Below are positions 39,584 through 44,625 of a DNA stretch of 44,625 bases, in pieces; position 1 is the first letter of the stretch, and each line of letters starts with the position of its first letter. A program made the translations under genes and the position numbers. The stretch spans positions 1-44,625 of the forward strand of contig NZ_BDBY01000124.1 of NCBI RefSeq assembly GCF_001613225.1, given 5' to 3'. Source of the DNA: Nocardia pseudovaccinii NBRC 100343 (GTDB lineage: Bacteria > Actinomycetota > Actinomycetes > Mycobacteriales > Mycobacteriaceae). Below the pieces are notes generated by a model. It did no database searches. It saw nothing but the letters and a program-made list of their open reading frames with translations, and was not told the origin of the DNA.

Positions 39584-40734
39584 CGATGGCGTTGTCCCGC
39601 TTCGTCGTTCGCCGAGACCTCGGCAGTGGTGGTGGTGGAGGTCGGGGTGTATCTGCGCACGTCCATGTGCTCGCCGGTCCATGCACTCAGTGGGGTGAGA
39701 GCGACGTTTTGCCCTCTCTGCGGGCTGTGCAAAAGCAGGTCTTGACCTTGTTCGTTGCGGCCCGCATAGATCCCGACATGATGGGAATCCGTGGCGCCGG
39801 GTTCGGTGAAGAACACCAGGTCTCCCGGTTCCCTCTTCTCGAACGGCACCGGCTGTGCAGATGGATGATCTTGCTGAGCTTGGGTGTAGTGCGGCAGCCG
39901 GATCTGCCCACCGGATGCCTGATAGATCGCGTACAAGGTCAACCCGGAGCAGTCGAACCCGCCGCCGGTCGGCCCGTCCTGGTTGCCGCCACCCCACACG
40001 TACGGTGTGCCGATCCATCGCCGCGCCGCTTCCACGACCGCTTGCCCGAAAGGCCCTCCAGCGCTCAGCGGTGCACCCGATCCGGTCGCACCGCATCCTG
40101 CCGGCGGTTGACCGGCTTGTGGTGCGGGCATCGAGGCCGGGTCAATATCGGCGAACATCGCATACAACTGCTTGGCGAGATCGAGTTGCCCGGCGTAGGC
40201 GGCGGGCGCGGATTGTTCGACGGCCTGAGCCAGCTGCGGTGGGCTCATCTGTTCGGCGCCAGCGGTTTTGGTGGCTTGGTCGTAGAACCAGTTGATCTGA
40301 TAGGTCGGATCCATCAATCGGGCGATGCCGACCGACCCCCATACGCTGACCCGCATCTGGTGCGGTCCGACCGAGTCGTGGTCGTGGCCGACGCCGTCGT
40401 TGCTGTAGGACAGTGATTCCGGCACCGAGGAATTCGCCAGATTCCGGAACGTCGACTCGGTAGCCTGGGCAGCCAGCTCGGCCACGATCACCGAGTCGGG
40501 CATCTGCCGCTGTTTGCCGATCGCCACACCATTGCGGGCCAGCTTCAGCTTGGCTTCGTTCAGCCCAGCCACACTGGCCTTTCCCGATCCGCTCTCCCCA
40601 CTCGCGGAGCTGGGTGCTACTGTCGCCGCACACGAGGTCGCCGGGTCGGCTCCGACGAAGATCAGCAACATCAAGATCAGCGCGATTGGCAACGAAACTG
40701 ATACTGCTGCAAGGGTTTTCGGAGATTCCACCAC
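39580..40734 (-). CDS. NlpC/P60 (C40) cell-wall hydrolase with lysozyme-like N-domain
   Basis: A 384-residue exported peptidoglycan hydrolase. A signal-anchor is at 11-29 (VSVSLPIALILMLLIFVGA). Residues about 75-170 resemble the transglycosylase-like domain of actinobacterial transfer hydrolases (SNDGVGHDHDSVGPHQMRVS, then VWGSVGIARLMDPTYQ). The C40 cysteine-peptidase domain follows, with catalytic Cys262 in GGFDCSGL and His319 in HHVGIYAG. It opens the cell wall for assembly of the transfer channel, like VirB1-type proteins. It starts four bases after the VirB4 stop and overlaps the next micro-gene, fixing its place in the operon. Confidence 0.92.
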   Translation of the reverse strand: MVESPKTLAAVSVSLPIALILMLLIFVGADPATSCAATVAPSSASGESGSGKASVAGLNEAKLKLARNGVAIGKQRQMPDSVIVAELAAQATESTFRNLANSSVPESLSYSNDGVGHDHDSVGPHQMRVSVWGSVGIARLMDPTYQINWFYDQATKTAGAEQMSPPQLAQAVEQSAPAAYAGQLDLAKQLYAMFADIDPASMPAPQAGQPPAGCGATGSGAPLSAGGPFGQAVVEAARRWIGTPYVWGGGNQDGPTGGGFDCSGLTLYAIYQASGGQIRLPHYTQAQQDHPSAQPVPFEKREPGDLVFFTEPGATDSHHVGIYAGRNEQGQDLLLHSPQRGQNVALTPLSAWTGEHMDVRRYTPTSTTTTAEVSANDEAGQRHR

Positions 40735-40737
40735 CGT

Positions 40738-42462
40738 TCACCTGCCCGCCTCCTGGGTGGTTCCGATGTCCTGGAAGCGACGGTTGGTGTTGTGGATGTC
40801 GGATTCACGCTCGGTTCGCGTGAACGTCAGCCGGAACGCGATTCCGGGTTCGCCGGATTCTCCGGTTTTGAGCAGGAAGCACCCGGTGCCCGGTGGCGTT
40901 TCGCGGGTGTCGGTGTCCTCGTCGCTGGGTGGGCGTGGCGCGGCCCAAGAAGTCACCAGTAGTTTCTCGGTTTCGGTGATCCCGACCGCGGCACGGATGC
41001 GGTTGATCTCCTCCGGCCCGACGGGGCCGATGATTTTCGCGCGGGCTCGCTCGAAGAAGCCGAGCGCTTTGACCTGTGCGGCAACCGAATCGAAAGCGGA
41101 GAGGTCTTTGATGGTGTGGCTGCACATGATCAATCCCGCACCCAATGGCCTGTTGAGCCGGGTCAGGGCGTCGACGCGGTCGACCATGAACACACCGACT
41201 CCGAGAACGCGCCAGATTTCGTCCATCACGACTTCGTAAGTGCGTTTGCGGGCCAGTCCGGCATCAGCGAGGGCGTGTGCGGCGGCGACAGCCCCGAAAC
41301 CCTGGGACCAGCACACCATCAGCACCGCCGAGAGGAGTTTGGTGTCACCTTCGGGGATACGGGAGACATCGACACAGATCGCGGGACTGTCCAGGTTCAG
41401 CGGTGTGCTGGTGTGGCCATCGAAGATCGCCCCGAACGGGCCTTCGACCAGCGCCCGCAGCGAGCGGCGCAGAGTTTTGGTGCTGGCCCGGTAGCTGCGG
41501 TCGTCGTCTTCTTCGGCGAACTGGCGCAACTGTTCCCCGCCACCGGAGATGACCGCCAGCAGATCCGACAACACCGGCGGCGCGGCCGGAGTGAATCCGC
41601 CTGCGGGACTGTAAAGTTCGCGAAGCCCCGCCGCGATGAGAGTTTCCTCGTAGTCCGCGACACGGCTGCCGCGCACGAGTTCGATCAGCCCCGCGACGAT
41701 ATTGACCTGTCCGGCTTCCACCCGGGCCGCGACCTGGCGGCGCTGGTCCGCATCGGGCAGCCGGTCGATGATCTCCCCGAGCGCGCCGACATCGAGGGGG
41801 TTGAGGTGCCCGTGCCCGTAGCCGATGTCGATGACCTGCCCACCCAGGTGTTCGACAAGGTCGCGGTAGTCCGGCTTGGTGTCGCCCATGCACAGCACGG
41901 TCTCCCCGGCCGCGACCGCGCCGGTCACCATCCTCCGGATCAAGCTGGACTTCCCGAAACCATTGAGCGCCAACACGAAAGCGATCGGCGCGGTGATATA
42001 TCCCCTCAAGAACCACGACATCACATCGAAATGCACAGGAGCACCAGTGATGTAGTGGCTGCCGACCGGCGTGCCGACGATGGGGGCGCTGGCTCCGATC
42101 GCGAACGGCCACAACCCGGCGACCTGCACGGTGGTCGAACGCCACTCCGGCATCGAAGCGACCACCGCGGCACGCCCACCCCCAAGGCCGACGTAGCCGC
42201 GGTCGGTCAACCGGGCCAGCGACCGCTGAAAGCCACCGTCACGGTCGAGATCCTCGACACGGCGAGCCGCGTTGGACCGGCGGTGATCATCTGCCGACAT
42301 CGCCAACCTGGCACGTCGTCCACGCCACCCGGGCAGCGCCGCATCCTCTTCGACCTGGACGCGTGCTGCCGGTGTCAGGACCCGGATTCCGGCGACGCTG
42401 ACCGTCTTGCGCCGCCGATCGGACTGGTCAGCGGTGGTGTTGGTGGTGCGGTTGCCGCTCAT
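40738..42462 (-). CDS. VirB4/TraC-like T4SS ATPase
   Basis: A 574-residue ATPase that energises the secretion channel. Walker A is ALNGFGKSSLIRRM (about 165-178) and Walker B VVMDEIWRVL (411-420), with MGDTKPDYRDLVEHLGGQVI and the RPLGAGLIMCSHTIKDL arginine/sensor region typical of VirB4 and actinobacterial TraC-like motors. It lacks the long N-terminal VirB4 domain, as usual in SCO6880-type systems. ATG 42462 overlaps the stop of a 44-residue gene (ATGA). Cytoplasmic, membrane-associated. Confidence 0.9.
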   Translation of the reverse strand: MSGNRTTNTTADQSDRRRKTVSVAGIRVLTPAARVQVEEDAALPGWRGRRARLAMSADDHRRSNAARRVEDLDRDGGFQRSLARLTDRGYVGLGGGRAAVVASMPEWRSTTVQVAGLWPFAIGASAPIVGTPVGSHYITGAPVHFDVMSWFLRGYITAPIAFVLALNGFGKSSLIRRMVTGAVAAGETVLCMGDTKPDYRDLVEHLGGQVIDIGYGHGHLNPLDVGALGEIIDRLPDADQRRQVAARVEAGQVNIVAGLIELVRGSRVADYEETLIAAGLRELYSPAGGFTPAAPPVLSDLLAVISGGGEQLRQFAEEDDDRSYRASTKTLRRSLRALVEGPFGAIFDGHTSTPLNLDSPAICVDVSRIPEGDTKLLSAVLMVCWSQGFGAVAAAHALADAGLARKRTYEVVMDEIWRVLGVGVFMVDRVDALTRLNRPLGAGLIMCSHTIKDLSAFDSVAAQVKALGFFERARAKIIGPVGPEEINRIRAAVGITETEKLLVTSWAAPRPPSDEDTDTRETPPGTGCFLLKTGESGEPGIAFRLTFTRTERESDIHNTNRRFQDIGTTQEAGR

Positions 42463-42593
42463 GCCAGTTCCCCATCACTCAGGTTCGATTGGTGGTGGCC
42501 GGGGGCGGTGAGCCGCAGACCAGGGGCCTTAACCGTGATACGTGCTGTGATCGGCGTGATGTGGTTGTCTCGGCTTTTCTGAAGCGGTCTCAT
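42459..42593 (-). CDS. 44-residue protein coupled to the VirB4 gene
   Basis: ATG 42593 follows a good AAGGAG site ten bases upstream. The ORF runs MRPLQKSRDNHITPITARIT to ...NLSDGELA and its TGA overlaps the ATG of the VirB4-like gene (ATGA). A ribosome site plus coupling make it a credible small gene. No family recognised; the first half is basic and beta-prone (HITPITARITVKAPGLRL). Confidence 0.6.
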   Translation of the reverse strand: MRPLQKSRDNHITPITARITVKAPGLRLTAPGHHQSNLSDGELA

Positions 42594-42638
42594 GTTTCTC
42601 GATCTCCTTCCACGTCGGGTGAAGGCGAGGTGTGAGAG

Positions 42639-42982
42639 TTGGGCGTAACGGCAGTCCGGGATCTGCGGTCGGTTCGGCTGGCGGCCTCGGCCGAGGAGTT
42701 GGAAAGGTTCGAGACCGCGCGTTCCTGCCGAACCTGCGCGGCCCGGCAGCGACCCTGGAACGACTGCGCATCGACCGCGAACTCGAGGAAGCCATCACCT
42801 GCGGCGCGGACCCGCTGCACCTGTCGGTGATGTTCGGGATCTCCGACACCAACGCGATCCGGTGGGCCACCAACGCCCGGCAACTGCCGACCGACCCTCA
42901 CACCCCCAGCCCGCCAGCTTCCACACCAACCCGAGCACCCACCCACCCGAATACCGCCGGAGAGCACTCGGGTTCCCCCTGA
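42639..42982 (+). pseudogene. tyrosine-recombinase scar
   Basis: On the plus strand, opposite to the operon, two recognisable fragments lie back to back in different frames. The first, VTAVRDLRSVRLAASAEELE (from about 42645), reads like the N-terminus of an actinobacterial tyrosine recombinase. The second, LRGPAATLERLRIDRELEEA continuing into DPLHLSVMFGISDTNAIRWA and NARQLPTDP (42719-42982), reads like the C-terminal region of a neighbouring recombinase-type protein from the same kind of cassette. The catalytic core between them (R...HxxR...Y) is absent. A deletion that joined the two ends of a multi-recombinase cassette explains the arrangement; family memory rather than a search supports this. 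Confidence 0.5.
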
Positions 42983-43008
42983 AGACGCTTCAGTTTCCGT
43001 CAACCCGT

Positions 43009-44481
43009 TCAACTCGAGACCCGCTTGGAGATGGAGGTGTGCTCGGGCAGGATCAATCCGATCCCCAAGCTCGCCGCGAAGGTGGCGGCCTGCGAGCCAT
43101 AGCAGCGGCGCACTCCGAGACGCGACGCGTCCGACATGCCTTGTACCGATGCTTCGATGCCGGGCAGGTCCGCCTCGAGATGGTCGCTGACCGTGATCAA
43201 CACACCGAATCTGGTCAATCCCGCGCCACGCGCTTGTTCTTGGCGGGCGGCGTTGGTGTTGCCGACCCGCAAAGACGCCGATGCCGAAGCCATTCCGCGT
43301 TCGGTCTGTTCCGCCGCCAGCGCGTCACGGAAGTCGGAGTCGACGAGTTTGGTGGCCTCCGCGGCCGAGTGCAGCCGGTACACGATGGCGACACGTTTGC
43401 GTGGCACGTCCGCGCGGGGGCGCAGCAACTCCTCCAACCCGGATTCCAGGACCGCACCGCGCGGGGCGGCATCCATTTCCCACGTGATCGAGCGGGCACC
43501 GTCATGCAGGTAGTGATCCCATCGATCTGCGTGTGCGATCGGGCCTGCGGTGTCCCACGACTGCGTAGTCGTGATCGTCGCCCCCGCGGACTCGACGTCA
43601 CGCTGCGCCGCAAGGTCATAGCGGGTGCGGACCAGCCCGATCACTTCCCACGCGTGCAGCGGGGTCGCGGGCAAACCTGCCCGCGCCAGATGCGACAGGA
43701 CTCCTTGCAGGCGTTGCCCGATCTCACGAGCCTGTTCGGCGTCATCGCGACGGATACGCCCTTTGCCGATCGCCCGGTAGGTCACCGCGATACGAGCCTC
43801 AATGCGCACACCGAACCCACCGATATCGGCAGCGGCTTCCCGCATCACCGCTTTCGCGAATTCCGGTGCGTCCGAACGCACTAGACGCGCGACCTCGCGG
43901 CGCTGCCGCAGCCGGGTCTCGACCACGTTCTCCAGCACTGCGGTCACCGCGACGACTTCCCCGCCACGGCTTTGGGCGGCCAAGAACTGCCCGTAGCCCT
44001 CCACCCACGCATCGATCTGGGACTGGTCGACCAGTTCCTTGCCACGCGGGATCACCCGCAGCACCACCGTGTAATGGTCGGTGCGGCGGATATGGATCAT
44101 CGCGAACCGCTTCCCGCCCGCGGTCTCGTACTCCGAGAGCCGCGAATCAGCCAGCAGCCCAGGCAATCTCGCCGTCCCTGGGATCCGAGAGAACCGCCCG
44201 GCCCGATACATCAGCTCACCGCGGGCGCGTGCCATCGCGAACTGGGTGCGCAGCACGATCAGTTCCCACCCGGTGCGGCCGTTGCGGCTCACGACCAGCG
44301 GGATGAACACCAGCGCGCCACCACCGACCAGTGCACCGGCCGCCGTCAGCGAGCGGGTGAGCATGAACCCGACCATCACGATGATCACCAGTGCGAGGCC
44401 GAACATCGACGCACCCCAGGTGAGCCCGAAAAACCCTGCGGAACGTGGCTTTTCCCACCTGCCGTACATGCGTGTCGTCAT
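43009..44481 (-). CDS. SCO6880-family T4SS protein
   Basis: A 490-residue membrane-anchored protein of the SCO6880/PrgI-like family, the hallmark of actinobacterial conjugative elements. It has a short cytosolic start, two close membrane segments (about 17-60, FFGLTWGASMFGLALVIIVM and AGALVGGGALVFIPLVV), then a large soluble domain including FAMIHIRRTDHYTVVLRVIP and VRIEARIAVTYRAIGKGRIR. The family is thought to combine the roles of VirB3 and the N-terminal part of VirB4 at the channel base. ATG 44481 overlaps the upstream stop (ATGA). Confidence 0.92.
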   Translation of the reverse strand: MTTRMYGRWEKPRSAGFFGLTWGASMFGLALVIIVMVGFMLTRSLTAAGALVGGGALVFIPLVVSRNGRTGWELIVLRTQFAMARARGELMYRAGRFSRIPGTARLPGLLADSRLSEYETAGGKRFAMIHIRRTDHYTVVLRVIPRGKELVDQSQIDAWVEGYGQFLAAQSRGGEVVAVTAVLENVVETRLRQRREVARLVRSDAPEFAKAVMREAAADIGGFGVRIEARIAVTYRAIGKGRIRRDDAEQAREIGQRLQGVLSHLARAGLPATPLHAWEVIGLVRTRYDLAAQRDVESAGATITTTQSWDTAGPIAHADRWDHYLHDGARSITWEMDAAPRGAVLESGLEELLRPRADVPRKRVAIVYRLHSAAEATKLVDSDFRDALAAEQTERGMASASASLRVGNTNAARQEQARGAGLTRFGVLITVSDHLEADLPGIEASVQGMSDASRLGVRRCYGSQAATFAASLGIGLILPEHTSISKRVSS

Positions 44482-44625
44482 CGGCGAACCTCCCCCGGCG
44501 CCGACGCGTCCAGATCGACACCACCGTCAGCGGCATCGGTCGCGGTGGCGTCGACCGCCGAAACACCCTGGCGCGCAACGCCAGCCCCGGCCTTGGCGGC
44601 CATGACGGCAGCACCCGCAACACCT
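44478..44625 (-). CDS. C-terminus of a T4SS gene, truncated by the window edge
   Basis: The open frame enters from the right edge and encodes AGAAVMAAKAGAGVARQGVS, then an acidic tail ending GEVRR, with TGA overlapping the SCO6880 gene start. Upstream of SCO6880 in related clusters stands a large polytopic VirB6/TrbL-like membrane protein; the Ala/Gly-rich end fits that position, but only 48 residues are visible so the identity is inferred from context. Confidence 0.5.
   Translation of the reverse strand, partial: GVAGAAVMAAKAGAGVARQGVSAVDATATDAADGGVDLDASAPGEVRR

Noticed and set aside
41116..42582. 488-residue plus-strand ORF over the VirB4-like gene
   Set aside because: The minus strand carries Walker motifs; this frame is a shadow.
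42590..43012. 140-residue minus-strand ORF between SCO6880 and VirB4 genes, starting at a TTG overlapping the SCO6880 stop
   Set aside because: Lies opposite recognisable recombinase fragments on the plus strand; product is low-complexity.
23355..44625. Relaxase gene or oriT in the conjugation region
   Set aside because: No relaxase histidine triad or TraI/MobA-type signature and no convincing oriT-like inverted repeat with a nick-site motif could be found; they may lie outside the window.

Overview
The window is high-GC actinobacterial DNA, most likely from Nocardia or a close mycolic-acid relative. Evidence for this: a steroid-dehydrogenase-type SDR close in sequence to mycobacterial FabG3, an F420-type luciferase-like oxidoreductase, GTG/TTG starts, many 4-bp stop/start overlaps, and a conjugation module of the SCO6880 type. 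Genus assignment is inference. No rRNA, tRNA or CRISPR array was seen.

Layout. (1) 0.2-4.4 kb: oxidoreductase genes in partial decay. There is an intact SDR, a dihydrodipicolinate-reductase-like gene broken by one frameshift, an intact LLM-type F420 oxidoreductase, a second SDR decayed into a pseudogene, and a tiny DUF1059-like protein. (2) 4.7-12.9 kb: a compact accessory locus. A minus-strand pair (HTH/TPR regulator and APH-fold kinase) diverges from a nine-gene plus-strand operon. The operon encodes a GHKL-like protein, two small proteins, a stand-alone PEP-synthase-type ATP-grasp domain, an unknown protein, a thymidylate-kinase-like P-loop kinase, a nucleoside-phosphorylase-like protein, a DUF2797 protein and a HIT protein. 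The divergent control region holds C/G-tract inverted repeats and a long hairpin; a rho-independent terminator closes the operon. Together these look like an undescribed nucleotide/nucleoside-handling pathway. (3) 13.4-14.1 kb: a protein with an RX4H motif reminiscent of HEPN RNases.

(4) 14.2-17.5 kb: a transposon with a zinc-finger/HTH protein, a DD(35)E transposase and an ExeA/TnsC-like AAA ATPase, with repeated motifs at both ends. (5) 17.8-23.4 kb: small uncharacterised genes, an MFS transporter remnant, a GNAT acetyltransferase and an MBL-fold hydrolase. (6) 23.6 kb to the right edge: a long minus-strand conjugation (T4SS/ICE) operon. It reads from a partial gene at the edge through SCO6880, VirB4-like ATPase, NlpC/P60 hydrolase, a block of unknown proteins, the VirD4/TraG coupling protein and a tandem DUF4913 protein.

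The most unusual content is in region 6. Ten genes encode members of one divergent paralogous family (N-terminal IQN-like helix, a GV..xWI..VR..G..G.RW block, a QLW block, and often a C-terminal AIG.AI.A motif with a G-x-[DE]-P end). Nearly every apparent gap between the genes is bridged by a 16-62 codon ORF whose start and/or stop overlaps its neighbours (ATGA, GTGA, TGATG). A scar of tyrosine-recombinase genes sits between SCO6880 and the VirB4 gene. An 8-bp tandem repeat lies just ahead of another T4SS-linked gene.
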